From Methylocapsa sp. D3K7 (lineage in GTDB: Bacteria > Pseudomonadota > Alphaproteobacteria > Rhizobiales > Beijerinckiaceae): DNA of 64,000 bases. Position numbers and translations under genes: made by a program. The notes beneath the pieces were generated by a model, which was not told where the DNA came from, ran no database searches, and saw only the letters and a program-made list of their open reading frames with translations. The DNA is taken from contig NZ_CP123229.1 in assembly GCF_029855125.1 (NCBI RefSeq), forward strand, positions 2,586,501 to 2,650,500. Direction: 5' to 3'. Shown here piece by piece: positions 18,502 to 28,427 of the stretch; position 1 is the stretch's first letter; every line of letters starts with the position of its first letter.

Positions 18502-19242
18502 TCATGCCAGGGCCTTCGCGCGGCCAATGAGCGCGAGCGCTTGTGCCGGATCGAGGCGTCCATCGTAGAGCGCCCGGCCCGCGATGGCGCCTTCGAGTTT
18601 GGCGCAGTCTGGCAGCAGCAAACGTTCCACGTCCTTCAGCGACGCGAGGCCGCCGGAGGCGATCACGGGAATGCTCAACCCATCGGCAAGCGCCAGGGTC
18701 GCCTCGATATTGAGCCCCTTGAGGAGGCCGTCGCGGGCAATATCGGTATAGACGATCGCGGCGACGCCCGCATCCTCGAATCGTTTGCCAAGCTCGGCAG
18801 CCGCAAGTTCCGAGCTTGCGGCCCAGCCTTCGACCGCGACCTTGCCGTCCCGCGCGTCGATCCCGACCGCGACGCGGCCGGGATAAAGCCGTGCCGCTTG
18901 CCGGACGAGAGCCGGATCGCGGACCGCCGCCGTTCCGATGATGACCCGTGTGATGCCCCGGCCGAGCCAGGCCTCGATGGCGGCGATGTCCCTTATGCCG
19001 CCACCGAGCTGCACTGGAATGCTGATGGCGGCGAGAATGGCCTCGATCGCGGGCGCGTTCATCGCGCGGCCTGCAAAGGCGCCGTCGAGATCGACGACAT
19101 GCAAATATTCAAATCCCTGGCGCTCAAAATCCCGCGCCTGGGCGGCGGGATCGGCGTTGAAAACCGTCGCCCGCGCCATGTCGCCTTGCTGGAGGCGCAC
19201 GCATTGGCCGCCCTTGAGATCAATCGCCGGAAACAAAATCAT
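18502..19242 (-). CDS. hisA: ProFAR isomerase (HisA)
   Basis: 246 residues from ATG at 19242 ([17 protein letters not shown]), with the catalytic Asp in the first motif and the second in [13 protein letters not shown]. It isomerises N'-formimino-ProFAR to PRFAR. The start overlaps the hisH stop (ATGA). A longer in-frame reading upstream is antisense-quality sequence from within hisH and was trimmed. Confidence 0.96.
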   Translation of the reverse strand: MILFPAIDLKGGQCVRLQQGDMARATVFNADPAAQARDFERQGFEYLHVVDLDGAFAGRAMNAPAIEAILAAISIPVQLGGGIRDIAAIEAWLGRGITRVIIGTAAVRDPALVRQAARLYPGRVAVGIDARDGKVAVEGWAASSELAAAELGKRFEDAGVAAIVYTDIARDGLLKGLNIEATLALADGLSIPVIASGGLASLKDVERLLLPDCAKLEGAIAGRALYDGRLDPAQALALIGRAKALA

Positions 19243-19889
19243 GGCGCCCACCTGAGGAAATTGGCGATGAGTGACAGACCAAGCGCCTGGCTCTTTTCGG
19301 GGTGGAACTGGGTTCCCGCAATGTTGCCGCGCGCGATCAGCGCGCATATGGGACCGCCATAGTCGGTGACCGCCACGACGGAGCCCTTGGCCGCGGGCTT
19401 GAACGCATAAGAGTGCACGAAATAGGCGTGCAGGCCGTCTTCGCCCGTCGGGATGCCGGCGAGCAGCGGATGCTCTGCGGCGGCACGGAGCGTGTTCCAT
19501 CCCATATGCGGAATGCGCAGGCTGCTGCCTTGCGCGTCGATCACATCGACATCGCCTTCGATCCAGCCGAGCCCCTTCGTCACCCCATGTTCAAGCCCGC
19601 GCGTTGCCAGCAATTGCATGCCGACGCAGATCCCGAGAAAGGGCCGGGCTTTGTCAACGACGGCGGACGTCATCGCGGCGACCATTCCTGGCACGGCGTC
19701 GAGGCCGGCGCGGCAATCGGCGAATGCGCCGACACCGGGCAAAACGATCCGATCCGCCCGGAAAACCACATCCGGATCGGAGGTGACGGCGATGTCCCCG
19801 GAAAGTCCCGCCTCGCGCGCGGCCCGCTCGAAAGCCTTGCGGGCCGAATGCAGATTGCCGGAGCCGTAATCGACAATGGCGACAGTCAC
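19239..19889 (-). CDS. hisH: Imidazole glycerol phosphate synthase glutaminase subunit
   Basis: 216 residues with the class I glutamine amidotransferase motifs: [10 protein letters not shown] at the N-terminus, nucleophile Cys in [12 protein letters not shown] and the His/Glu pair in [10 protein letters not shown]. It supplies ammonia to HisF. It lies 10 bp after the DUF2628 gene and overlaps hisA. Confidence 0.96.
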   Translation of the reverse strand: MTVAIVDYGSGNLHSARKAFERAAREAGLSGDIAVTSDPDVVFRADRIVLPGVGAFADCRAGLDAVPGMVAAMTSAVVDKARPFLGICVGMQLLATRGLEHGVTKGLGWIEGDVDVIDAQGSSLRIPHMGWNTLRAAAEHPLLAGIPTGEDGLHAYFVHSYAFKPAAKGSVVAVTDYGGPICALIARGNIAGTQFHPEKSQALGLSLIANFLRWAP

Positions 19890-19899
19890 CAGCAGATCC

Positions 19900-20319
19900 T
19901 CACGGTCTTGGAATGCCTAGGGTGCCTGATGTGTGGTCCAAACCCGCCTCCGTTGCACCGAAATGGCGATAGAACGTGATCTCAGCCTGATCGCTGGCCG
20001 GAACCGCGATGATCTCGGCAAGGTGATACCCGTCGGCGGCGAGTTTTGCCTCGCGCAGCCTTGCCGCTTCAAGACCCAGCAGAAGTTGCAAAGCCGAGCC
20101 AATCAGGGCGGCGGCATTGGCCGTCAAAAGCCACTGCGCGGCAAGGATCAGGACAATGAATAGGGCGGCCCAGACCAGGAGAGCGATCCAAAGCCGGTGC
20201 CAGGCCAGCCATAAGGGGCCAAAAAAGAAGGCTTTCCAGCTGAAAGACTGGCGCACAAACGCCGCTTTGGCGGCGGCTTCGGGTCCGCTGCCCGGCAGAT
20301 GAACCGAATAAAAAGCCAA
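19900..20319 (-). CDS. DUF2628 family membrane protein
   Basis: 139 residues starting at TTG 20319 ([10 protein letters not shown]), with AAAGGA eight bases upstream; the longer reading frame to 20469 runs through the spacer and is rejected. The segment [21 protein letters not shown] followed by two hydrophobic helices is typical of DUF2628 proteins, which are regularly found between hisB and hisH in Rhizobiales. No function is known. The tail (ITFYRHFG) is cytosolic. Confidence 0.8.
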   Translation of the reverse strand: MAFYSVHLPGSGPEAAAKAAFVRQSFSWKAFFFGPLWLAWHRLWIALLVWAALFIVLILAAQWLLTANAAALIGSALQLLLGLEAARLREAKLAADGYHLAEIIAVPASDQAEITFYRHFGATEAGLDHTSGTLGIPRP

Positions 20320-20410
20320 GGCTGGGTTCCTTTCGAGTGGGAAAAGCGGCGGCACAATTGTAGATTTTGAACAAAGGTCAACCCGAGACCCGGCTTTTCC
20401 CAAATTCCGA

Positions 20411-21277
20411 TTAGAAATCGTAGGCGAATCGGAGCCCCAGTTGATGACGCTCGAAGTTGACGACATCAAGCTGCCGGGCCGCGGCGTCGGGTATCTGCAC
20501 GGCCCACGCCATCGAGGCGGTCAAATCCTTGTTTAGCCTTAAAAACAGCTGTGGACCAACAAAAAGGGCGTGTGCGTTGAGGCCGCCGTTTTGGGCGAGA
20601 TTCTCATGGATGATTTCGGCCCCGACGACAAGGTCTGGGGTGATGGCGTAAGCACCGCTGACAATGACCGAAAAGGCGTCATCGTGCTCCCATTTGCCGT
20701 CGAAGGGCAGGAATGATGCCGAGTGGATGAGGTTCAGCGCGGCGAAGAACGTTTCCGGGATCACTTCCTTGTCGATCAGCAGAGCTGTGGTAACCCCATA
20801 GTTGCCATCCTGCCGCGCCGATGCGGCATCCGCACGGTGCCATTCCGGATCGATGGAAAGGCTCATACCGAAGGGCGAGGTCCGTCGGTTGAGAATATTC
20901 CACCGCGCCTCGGCGGTGATGCCGCCGAATTCTGCCGCGCCGTGACCGGGGAGACCGGGCACACCGCGAAGATGGTCATAATCGGTGAGCGTGCCAACCG
21001 ACAGCCGCAGCTCATCGGTGACCGTGGACCGGGCCGAAGTATCATTGCCAATATTGAAATTGCCGCTGGCAGCGCCGAAGCTTCCGACGGTGAAGCTCTC
21101 TATTTCCCAGCTGCCCCGTGGCCCGATGTCCGAACCTTCGGCAAAACCAAAGATATGCTCGGTGTCGAAACCATCGGTGGCCGGAGCGGTCCCGGTCTCT
21201 CCGTCTTGGGCATGGGCGGCCGCCGGGAGCAAAATACCGAGGAAGGCAACGAGAAGGGGGCGCCGGATGCGAAGCAT
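20411..21277 (-). CDS. Putative outer-membrane beta-barrel protein
   Basis: 288 residues from ATG at 21277: a signal peptide (MLRIRRPLLVAFLGILLPAA, cleaved after AAHAQ), then alternating hydrophobic/polar strands and a C-terminal aromatic (RFAYDF), the usual outer-membrane insertion signal. A segment like ITPDLVVGAEIIHEN resembles proteins of the phenol-degradation/MetA-type barrel families, but no family was firmly recognised. It sits between hisB and the DUF2628 gene with gaps of 107 and 91 bp, so it interrupts the histidine cluster without being tightly coupled to it. Confidence 0.7.
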   Translation of the reverse strand: MLRIRRPLLVAFLGILLPAAAHAQDGETGTAPATDGFDTEHIFGFAEGSDIGPRGSWEIESFTVGSFGAASGNFNIGNDTSARSTVTDELRLSVGTLTDYDHLRGVPGLPGHGAAEFGGITAEARWNILNRRTSPFGMSLSIDPEWHRADAASARQDGNYGVTTALLIDKEVIPETFFAALNLIHSASFLPFDGKWEHDDAFSVIVSGAYAITPDLVVGAEIIHENLAQNGGLNAHALFVGPQLFLRLNKDLTASMAWAVQIPDAAARQLDVVNFERHQLGLRFAYDF

Positions 21278-21384
21278 GTTCGAGCCTAATGGTAGAATTG
21301 CCTGTATGCCACGCATGTCCAATCCAAATCCTTGGCGATTTTAAGGCTAAGCTAAACATTGTCGCCAATGGTTGAAAATGTAGC

Positions 21385-21978
21385 CTAGCCTACGAGCGAT
21401 CCTTTCGTCGAGGGAATCGCGCCTTTCTGGCGCGGGTCGAGCGCGACCGCCGCACGCAGGGCGCGAGCCAAGCCCTTGAATGTCGATTCCGCAATGTGGT
21501 GCGCATTCTCGCCATAGAGCGTCTCGACGTGAATGTTCATCGCCGCATGGGTCGTGAAGGCCTGGAAAAATTCGCGCACAAGTTCGGAATCGAAAGTCCC
21601 GATTTTTGGTTGCGCGAATTTTGTCCGGAAAACAAGAAACGGCCTCCCGGAAATGTCCACGGCCACCCGCGTCAGCGTTTCGTCCATCGGCAGCAGCACA
21701 TCGGCGAAACGGGTGATCCCGGCCATGTCGCCCAAAGCCTGGCGAACGGCTTGACCCAGAGCTATGCCCGTATCCTCGACGGTATGGTGATGGTCAATAT
21801 GCAGATCGCCCTGCGCCCGGATATCGATATCGATCAGCGAGTGGCGGGCGAGCTGTTCCAGCATATGGTCGAAAAAGCCGATGCCAGTCGTAATTTTGGA
21901 GGCGCCGGTGCCATCGAGATTGACGCAAACGTCAATCCCGGTTTCCTTGGTCTTGCGTGAGACGGCGCTGTTGCGCAT
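21385..21978 (-). CDS. hisB: Imidazoleglycerol-phosphate dehydratase
   Basis: 197 residues; the metal-binding motifs [28 protein letters not shown] and the later [14 protein letters not shown] are all present. It dehydrates imidazole glycerol phosphate to imidazole acetol phosphate. It is monofunctional, lacking the phosphatase half seen in enterobacteria. It is the first gene of the leftward histidine cluster and is divergent from hslV. Confidence 0.97.
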   Translation of the reverse strand: MRNSAVSRKTKETGIDVCVNLDGTGASKITTGIGFFDHMLEQLARHSLIDIDIRAQGDLHIDHHHTVEDTGIALGQAVRQALGDMAGITRFADVLLPMDETLTRVAVDISGRPFLVFRTKFAQPKIGTFDSELVREFFQAFTTHAAMNIHVETLYGENAHHIAESTFKGLARALRAAVALDPRQKGAIPSTKGSLVG

Positions 21979-22206
21979 GGGGGACTCGGAGAGCGGAAGG
22001 GCGGTTTCTTGAACAATTGCAAGGGAACCGGCGAATTTCTAGTGCGAAATCCTCTAGCAACTTGCCGCGCCCTTGGCTACCCTTGCGGGCAAGTCCCCCC
22101 GCACCGTCCGGCTTGCATCATCCGCCGCAAATCCATAGATGGAGACCGGCCGCCGGACGTTCCCATGCCCGCACCGCGCGGCGCCGGGCGATTATTGAGA
22201 GTTTTC

Positions 22207-22779
22207 ATGCAAGATCATCCGTCCGCACGGGAAGGCTGGCACGCGACCACGATCGTAATGGTCAAAAAGGGCGGCCGCACGGTGATCGGCGGCGATGGCC
22301 AGGTGTCGATCGGCCAGACCATCATCAAGGGCAACGCGAAAAAAGTGCGGCGGCTCGCCAAGGGCGACGTGATCGGCGGCTTCGCTGGTGCCACCGCCGA
22401 CGCCTTCACGCTTTTCGAGCGGCTCGAGATGAAGCTCGAACAATATCCGGGCCAGCTCATGCGCGCCTGCGTGGAACTTGCCAAGGATTGGCGCACCGAT
22501 CGCTATTTGCGCAGGCTCGAGGCGATGATGCTGGTCGCCGACGCCGAAGCGGCCCTTGTTTTGACCGGCACCGGCGATGTGCTGGAACCGGAATCCGCGG
22601 GCGATGGCAGCGTCATGGGGATTGGCTCAGGCGGCAATTACGCCCTTGCCGCGGGCCGGGCGCTGCTCTCAACGGACCTCGATGCCGAGGCGATCGCCCG
22701 CCGCGCGCTCGAAATCGCCGCCGGCATCTGCGTCTATACGAACAACAATTTCGTGCTCGAATCGCTCGCCTCGAAGTGA
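22207..22779 (+). CDS. hslV: ATP-dependent protease subunit HslV
   Basis: 190 residues from ATG at 22207 ([11 protein letters not shown]); an ATG at 22165 is also possible. The catalytic Thr is exposed after propeptide removal at [12 protein letters not shown], followed by [13 protein letters not shown] and [16 protein letters not shown]. HslV forms the proteolytic double hexamer of the HslUV (ClpQY) heat-shock protease. It is followed 27 bp later by hslU. Confidence 0.96.
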   Translation: MQDHPSAREGWHATTIVMVKKGGRTVIGGDGQVSIGQTIIKGNAKKVRRLAKGDVIGGFAGATADAFTLFERLEMKLEQYPGQLMRACVELAKDWRTDRYLRRLEAMMLVADAEAALVLTGTGDVLEPESAGDGSVMGIGSGGNYALAAGRALLSTDLDAEAIARRALEIAAGICVYTNNNFVLESLASK

Positions 22780-22806
22780 CCGCGCGGCAAAGGGAAAGCC
22801 TACGTT

Positions 22807-24117
22807 ATGCCTGATTTTTCTCCGCGTGAGATTGTGTCCGAACTCGACCGGTTCATCGTCGGGCAAAACGATGCCAAGCGCGCCGTGGCAATCGCCCTGC
22901 GCAATCGCTGGCGCCGCCTGCGCCTCGAGGGTGCGATGCGCGAAGAGGTGCTGCCGAAGAATATTTTGATGATCGGACCCACGGGGTGCGGCAAGACGGA
23001 GATTTCGCGCCGCCTCGCGAAACTCGCCAACGCGCCGTTTCTCAAGGTCGAGGCGACGAAATTCACCGAGGTCGGCTATGTCGGCCGCGATGTCGAACAG
23101 ATCGTCCGCGATCTTGTCGAGATCGCCATCGCGATGGCGAAACAAGACAAGCGCAAGGCGGTGGAAGCACGCGCCGAACTCGCGGCGGAAGAGCGCGTGT
23201 TGGACGCTCTTGTCGGCACCACGGCGTCGGCGGCCACGCGCGATAGTTTTCGCAAGAAGCTGCGCGCGGGGGAACTCGACGACAAGGAAATCGAGATCGA
23301 GATTTCCCAGGCCGCGTCCTCGATGCCGATGTTCGAATTACCGAACATGCCGGGCTCGGCGATTGGCGCGATCTCGATCGGCGATATTTTCGGCAAGTCG
23401 CTCGGCAATCGCCCGAAACCGCGCCGCACCACAGTCAGGGACGCCTATGCTCCGTTGATCGTCGAGGAAAGCGACAAAATGATCGATCAGGATCAGACCA
23501 TTCAAGAAGCGCTCCGCGAAGTCGAAAACAACGGGATCGTGTTTCTCGACGAGATCGACAAGATTTGCGTGCGCGAGGGGCGCTCCGGCGGCGGCGATGT
23601 CTCGCGCGAGGGCGTGCAACGCGACCTGCTGCCGCTGATCGAGGGGACCACGGTCGCAACCAAGCATGGCGCCGTCAAGACCGATCACATTCTCTTCATT
23701 GCGTCGGGTGCTTTCCATGCGTCGAAACCCTCGGATCTTTTGCCAGAATTACAGGGGCGGCTGCCAATCCGGGTCGAGCTTTCGCCTTTGAACGAGGATG
23801 ATTTCCGCCGCATCCTCACCGAAACCGAGGCAAGCCTCATCAAGCAATATGAAGCGCTTCTGCGCACCGAAGGCGTCGAGCTGGTCTTTACTCCGGATGC
23901 GATCAAGGCGGTGGCGCGCATCGCGGTGCAGGTCAATTCCTCGGTTGAAAATATTGGCGCTAGGCGTCTGCAGACGGTGATGGAACGTATCCTTGACGAG
24001 GTGAGCTTCACCGCATCCGACCGGTCCGGCGAGCGGATCGAAATCGACGCGGCTTTCGTTGAAAAAAATATCGGCGATCTTGCCAGAAACGCCGATCTCA
24101 GCCGGTTCATTCTTTGA
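22807..24117 (+). CDS. hslU: ATP-dependent protease ATPase subunit HslU
   Basis: 436 residues of a ClpX-like AAA+ unfoldase: [20 protein letters not shown] at the start, Walker [10 protein letters not shown], the [14 protein letters not shown] pore region, Walker [10 protein letters not shown] and the C-terminal tail ending in DLSRFIL that docks HslV. It unfolds substrates and feeds them to HslV. It is co-transcribed with hslV. Confidence 0.97.
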   Translation: MPDFSPREIVSELDRFIVGQNDAKRAVAIALRNRWRRLRLEGAMREEVLPKNILMIGPTGCGKTEISRRLAKLANAPFLKVEATKFTEVGYVGRDVEQIVRDLVEIAIAMAKQDKRKAVEARAELAAEERVLDALVGTTASAATRDSFRKKLRAGELDDKEIEIEISQAASSMPMFELPNMPGSAIGAISIGDIFGKSLGNRPKPRRTTVRDAYAPLIVEESDKMIDQDQTIQEALREVENNGIVFLDEIDKICVREGRSGGGDVSREGVQRDLLPLIEGTTVATKHGAVKTDHILFIASGAFHASKPSDLLPELQGRLPIRVELSPLNEDDFRRILTETEASLIKQYEALLRTEGVELVFTPDAIKAVARIAVQVNSSVENIGARRLQTVMERILDEVSFTASDRSGERIEIDAAFVEKNIGDLARNADLSRFIL

Positions 24118-24238
24118 CGGTCATGCTATGACGTGTCCGGCAATCCGTGGCATAGGAGCATGTGCCGCGCTTTCTGTTGCGCGCATCGAGTTACGTTGCG
24201 CAAAATTGCGTTTTTGAGCGTCGGGAGTTTTGACTGGC

Positions 24239-25273
24239 ATGGCCAAATTCGTTGAACGGGTTTTCTCCGGCGTGCAGCCGACGGGCAATCTGCATCTTGG
24301 AAATTATCTTGGCGCGATCGTCAAATTCGTCGAGCTGCAGAAAACCCATGATTGCCTTTATTGCGTCGTTGATCTTCACGCGATCACGCTGCCGCAAAAG
24401 CCGGAGGAACTGAAGGCCAACATCAGGGAAGTCACCGCCGCCTTCATCGCCTGCGGCATCGACCCTGAAAAGCATATTGTGTTCAATCAGAGCCAGGTCA
24501 CCGAACATGCCGAGCTTGCCTGGGTGTTTAATTGCGTGGCGCGGATCGGCTGGCTCAATCGCATGACCCAGTTTAAGGAAAAGGCTGGCAAGGATCGCGA
24601 GAATGCGTCTGTCGGGCTCTATGCCTATCCTTGTCTGATGGCCGCCGATATTCTTGCCTATCGCGCGACCCATGTTCCGGTTGGCGAGGATCAAAAGCAG
24701 CATCTCGAGCTTGCCCGCGACATCGCGCAAAAATTCAATCTCGATTTTGCCGCCTCGATCGCCGCGAATGGATATGGCGATGCGTTTTTCCCCTTGCCGG
24801 AACCGCTGATCCAAGGGCCGGCCACCCGCGTGATGAGTCTGCGCGACGGCTCGAAGAAAATGTCGAAGTCGGACCCGTCCGATTATTCGCGGATCAATCT
24901 CTCGGATGATGCGGACGCGATTGCGCAAAAGGTCCGCAAAGCGAAAACCGATCCAGAACCGCTCCCTTCCGAAGTCGAGGGTCTCAAGCAGCGGCCGGAG
25001 GCGGACAATCTCGTCGGCATTTTCGCCGCCCTCAACGGCGAGACGAAATTGGACGTGCTGAAGGTTTTCGGCGGCGGCAATTTCTCCGCCTTCAAATCGG
25101 CGCTGGTCGATCTTGCGGTGGCAAAACTCGGACCTATTGGCGCCGAGATGCAACGGCTTAAAAGCGATCCCGCCTCTATCGACCGGGTGCTCGTCGATGG
25201 CGCCGCCCGCGCGCGGGCGGTGGCCTCGAAAAACATGGCGATGGTGAAGGATATTTTGGGCTTCGTGCGGTAG
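24239..25273 (+). CDS. trpS: Tryptophan-tRNA ligase
   Basis: 344 residues from ATG at 24239 ([25 protein letters not shown]), which includes the class I HIGH-like motif; the KMSKS loop appears as [12 protein letters not shown]. It charges tRNA-Trp. A TTG three codons upstream is a less likely start. It converges on pepF with 12 bp between stops. Confidence 0.96.
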   Translation: MAKFVERVFSGVQPTGNLHLGNYLGAIVKFVELQKTHDCLYCVVDLHAITLPQKPEELKANIREVTAAFIACGIDPEKHIVFNQSQVTEHAELAWVFNCVARIGWLNRMTQFKEKAGKDRENASVGLYAYPCLMAADILAYRATHVPVGEDQKQHLELARDIAQKFNLDFAASIAANGYGDAFFPLPEPLIQGPATRVMSLRDGSKKMSKSDPSDYSRINLSDDADAIAQKVRKAKTDPEPLPSEVEGLKQRPEADNLVGIFAALNGETKLDVLKVFGGGNFSAFKSALVDLAVAKLGPIGAEMQRLKSDPASIDRVLVDGAARARAVASKNMAMVKDILGFVR

Positions 25274-25285
25274 CAGACTAACGCG

Positions 25286-27148
25286 TTATGCCTTCCCCTC
25301 CAGCCCTTCCAGATCAACAATCATATTCTCGATCATTTTCAGCCCGATCTGCCAGAAGGCGGGATCGCGCGCGTCGAGCCCGAACGGTGCCAGCAATTCG
25401 GAATGGTGTTTTGTGCCGCCCGCCGAAAGCATGGCGAGATAGCGTTCGGCAAAACCTTCCCGGGCGCCCTGATAGACGCCATAGAGCGAATTGACGAGGC
25501 AATCGCCAAACGCATAGGCGTACACATAAAAGGGCGAATGGACGAAATGCGGAATATAGGCCCAATAGGTCTCGTAATTGGCGCCAAGCTCGATCGACGG
25601 CCCAAGGCTTGCCACCTGCTCGCTCATCCATAATTCGCAGATCTTGTCCGCCGTCAGTTCGCCGTTACGCCGCTCGACATGCAGCTTGTGCTCGAACGAA
25701 TAGAACGCGATCTGCCGCACCACCGTGTTCAGCATGTCCTCGACCTTGGCGGCGAGCATGACGCGGCGTTGCGCGATATTCGAGGTCTGCAGAAGCAGGG
25801 CGCGGAAGGTCAGCATTTCGCCGAACACGGACGCCGTCTCAGCGAGGGTCAAGGGCGTTGGCGCCATCAGCGCACCATTCGGACCCGCGAGCACCTGATG
25901 CACGCCATGCCCGAGTTCATGCGCGAGCGTCATCACGTCGCGCGGCTTTCCCTGATAGTTCAACAGCACGTAAGGATGTGCGGACGGTACGGTCGGATGC
26001 GCGAATGCTCCCGGCTGCTTGCCCGGCCGCACCGGCGCATCGATCCAGCGCTCATCGAAGAATCGCCTGGCGATCCCTGACATGCTGGGCGAGAACGCCT
26101 CATAAGCGTCCAGCACCGTGCTACGCGCCTCATCCCAAGCATAGATCTTCGGTGCCGCATGCGGCAGCGGCGCGTTGCGGTCCCAATGTTTCAGCGCGGG
26201 CTTGCCGAACCATTTGGCCTTGAGCGCGTAATAGCGATGCGAGAGGCGCGGATAGGCGGCGCGCACGGCGGCCACCAGCGCATCGACGACCTCGCGCTCG
26301 ACGCGGTTGGCAAGATGCCGTGCGTCGGCGACGTCGCGAAAACCGCGCCAGCGATCGGAAATTTCCTTGTCCTTCGCCAGTGTGTTGGCGACCAGCGAAA
26401 ACGTTCGCAGATTTTCCTTCAGGCCGATGCCGAAGGCGACCGCCGCCTTTTCGCGGGTTTTTTCGTGCTGATCCTGCATGAGATTGAGGACGGGCTCGAT
26501 CGCCAAGGCCTCGCCATCGACGGTAAAACGCAGGCTAGAGATTGTCTCGTCGAACAGGCGGTTCCACGCGCCATACCCGGTGATCGATTTTTCATGAAAC
26601 AATTGTTCGAGCTTGTCATCGAGCTGATAGGGCTTGCCCTTGCGGATATCCTCAAGCCAGGGCCGGTAATGTTTGAGCGCACCCGCCGCCAATTTGGCGG
26701 CGAGCGCGTCGTCGAGCCGGTTCAATTCGAGTTCGAAGAACAGAAGATCAGACGTCGCGTCGGTGATTTTTTCCTGCGTGTCGCCATAAAACTTCATCCG
26801 CGCCGGATCGGTTGTATCGCCGGCGTAAATCAGCCCGGCATAGGACATGATGCGCCCGAGCAGTTCTTCCAGCCCCTCGTACCGCTGGATGGCTTCCAGG
26901 AGACCGGCACCGGAAGCTTTCCTGGCGAGCGTATCGAGCCTGCCCCGATAGGCGGTGCTGAAACTCTTGCATTCCGTCTGAGCCTTGACGAGGTCGCCCG
27001 CGAAAGCTGCCGACTCCATGGATGGGTAAAGGTCTTCGAGATTCCACTCCGGCAAGCTGCCGAGATCGGGCTCGGGCTTGGGTTTCGCGGCAGCTTTCGG
27101 CTTGGCGCGGAACATATTGAGGGATCTGGCGGTGGTCTTGCGCGTCAT
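25286..27148 (-). CDS. pepF: M3 family oligoendopeptidase (PepF type)
   Basis: 620 residues. The zinc-binding HELGHGVHQ motif and the downstream Glu in LTLAETASVFGE define the M3B oligoendopeptidase F family. It degrades oligopeptides in the cytosol. The N-terminus before about residue 30 is a Lys/Pro/Ala-rich extension (KPKAAAKPKPEP) not usual in the core family, so the true start could lie a little further in, although the ATG at 27148 is clear. Confidence 0.9.
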   Translation of the reverse strand: MTRKTTARSLNMFRAKPKAAAKPKPEPDLGSLPEWNLEDLYPSMESAAFAGDLVKAQTECKSFSTAYRGRLDTLARKASGAGLLEAIQRYEGLEELLGRIMSYAGLIYAGDTTDPARMKFYGDTQEKITDATSDLLFFELELNRLDDALAAKLAAGALKHYRPWLEDIRKGKPYQLDDKLEQLFHEKSITGYGAWNRLFDETISSLRFTVDGEALAIEPVLNLMQDQHEKTREKAAVAFGIGLKENLRTFSLVANTLAKDKEISDRWRGFRDVADARHLANRVEREVVDALVAAVRAAYPRLSHRYYALKAKWFGKPALKHWDRNAPLPHAAPKIYAWDEARSTVLDAYEAFSPSMSGIARRFFDERWIDAPVRPGKQPGAFAHPTVPSAHPYVLLNYQGKPRDVMTLAHELGHGVHQVLAGPNGALMAPTPLTLAETASVFGEMLTFRALLLQTSNIAQRRVMLAAKVEDMLNTVVRQIAFYSFEHKLHVERRNGELTADKICELWMSEQVASLGPSIELGANYETYWAYIPHFVHSPFYVYAYAFGDCLVNSLYGVYQGAREGFAERYLAMLSAGGTKHHSELLAPFGLDARDPAFWQIGLKMIENMIVDLEGLEGKA

Positions 27149-27246
27149 GGAACCATCCTATGTGGGATCGCTGTCATAGCGAGCAAGCCCCGTGGGATCA
27201 ATCGGGCGGGGCGCCTATTTTGTGAGCGGTGGCGTGAGCGCCCATT

Positions 27247-27325
27247 CGTCATGCCCGGCCTTGAGCCTGGCATCCAGACACCCATCCTCGGTGTTTGGAT
27301 GGCCGGGTCAAGCCCGGCCATGACG
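27247..27325. repeat. Palindromic REP-type element
   Basis: CGTCATGCCCGGCCTTGA at one end (27247) is the reverse complement, with two mismatches, of the other end (GGTCAAGCCCGGCCATGACG, ending 27325), enclosing ATCCA...TGGAT. Such GTCATGCCCGG...CCGGGCATGAC palindromes are frequent intergenic repeats in Rhizobiales. It lies upstream of pepF and downstream of the reductase gene and could fold into a long transcript hairpin. Confidence 0.7.
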
Positions 27326-27376
27326 GGTTACTGACGTTTATCTAAGCGGTCCAGCGCGGCCGGAATTTGCTTCTCC

Positions 27377-28342
27377 TTACAAATCCAAGACCAGCAGGTC
27401 GCCCTTGGCGCGGGACACACAGGCGAGAAAGAAGCCTTCGTCCTTTTGTTGCGAACTGAGGCGCTTGTCGCGGTGATCGACGTCCCCTTCGAGAACCTTG
27501 ATCCGGCACGTCCCGCACATGCCCTGTTCACAAGATGTCGGAATTTTCACACCCTGTTCTTCCAGGAACGCCGTCACGGTTTTATCGCCGGGGACTTTAT
27601 AAACGATCCCGCTACTGGCGATCTTCACGTCGAAGACTTTGTCGAGGATGGCCGCTGGCACCTTGGCCGTGAAGCGTTCCACATGGATGCGCTCTTCGGC
27701 CCAGCCCTTCTGCGCGGCGGTTTTGAGGATCGGATCCTGCCACCAATCGGCACCGCAGATGAAAAGCTGCGTGTCTTCCGGCCGATCCTTCAAAAGAGCC
27801 CCGGCGTCTAGCAATTGATTGAGTTCGGTTGATTCATAATAAAACTTCGTGTTTTCCGCGAACTTCGAGTCCTTGATCATGCCGTCAAATGAGCCGGGCG
27901 ACATCATGGCGTAGACATAATGCAGTTGGAAGGGAATATTTTGGGATTTCAAATAGTCGGCGATGCTCAAAATCGGCGTCACGCCGATGCCACGCGCCAG
28001 CAAAATGGCCCGCTTCGTACTGCGGGGAACACGGAACCGGTTGCGGGGCAAGCCGACTTGCAGCGTGTCGCCTTCATTGACCTGTGCATGCAGCGCCTTG
28101 GAGCCGCCCCGGCTATTGCCGTCGTTCCATACGCCAATGACATAACGGTTGCGTTCCGAGGAACTGTTACACAGAGAGTATTGACGCACCAACCCGCCCG
28201 GAATCGTCACATCGATATGAGAGCCCGCCGAGAAGGCGGGAAGCTCCGCGCCGTCCGGATCGGCCAATTCAAACGAGACCATATTGTGGGCATCGTTGGT
28301 CTTCTTCGCCACGATGACCGGGCGTAGAGTGTCGTCTATCAT
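27377..28342 (-). CDS. VanB-like oxidoreductase (flavin, NAD and 2Fe-2S domains)
   Basis: 321 residues from ATG at 28342, preceded by AGAGAGGA. The order is an FMN-binding barrel with RQYSLCN, an NAD-binding domain with LLARGIGVTPILSIADYL and a C-terminal plant-type ferredoxin with CEQGMCGTC and the fourth Cys in FFLACVS. This is the phthalate dioxygenase reductase / vanillate demethylase reductase architecture (class IA), which passes electrons from NADH to a Rieske oxygenase. No oxygenase gene is adjacent, so the partner is unknown. Confidence 0.85.
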   Translation of the reverse strand: MIDDTLRPVIVAKKTNDAHNMVSFELADPDGAELPAFSAGSHIDVTIPGGLVRQYSLCNSSSERNRYVIGVWNDGNSRGGSKALHAQVNEGDTLQVGLPRNRFRVPRSTKRAILLARGIGVTPILSIADYLKSQNIPFQLHYVYAMMSPGSFDGMIKDSKFAENTKFYYESTELNQLLDAGALLKDRPEDTQLFICGADWWQDPILKTAAQKGWAEERIHVERFTAKVPAAILDKVFDVKIASSGIVYKVPGDKTVTAFLEEQGVKIPTSCEQGMCGTCRIKVLEGDVDHRDKRLSSQQKDEGFFLACVSRAKGDLLVLDL

Positions 28343-28427
28343 ACCATCCTCTCTCAAAATCCGAGTGAGTCGGCACCTCCGTGCAAAAGGCATACCTGAC
28401 CGGCTGTGGCGGCTTTACGCGGGGGCG

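Noticed and set aside
17746..19362. 538-codon open frame on the plus strand
   Set aside because: It is antisense to hisF and hisA, shows no family resemblance, and has the composition expected of the reverse of high-GC coding sequence.
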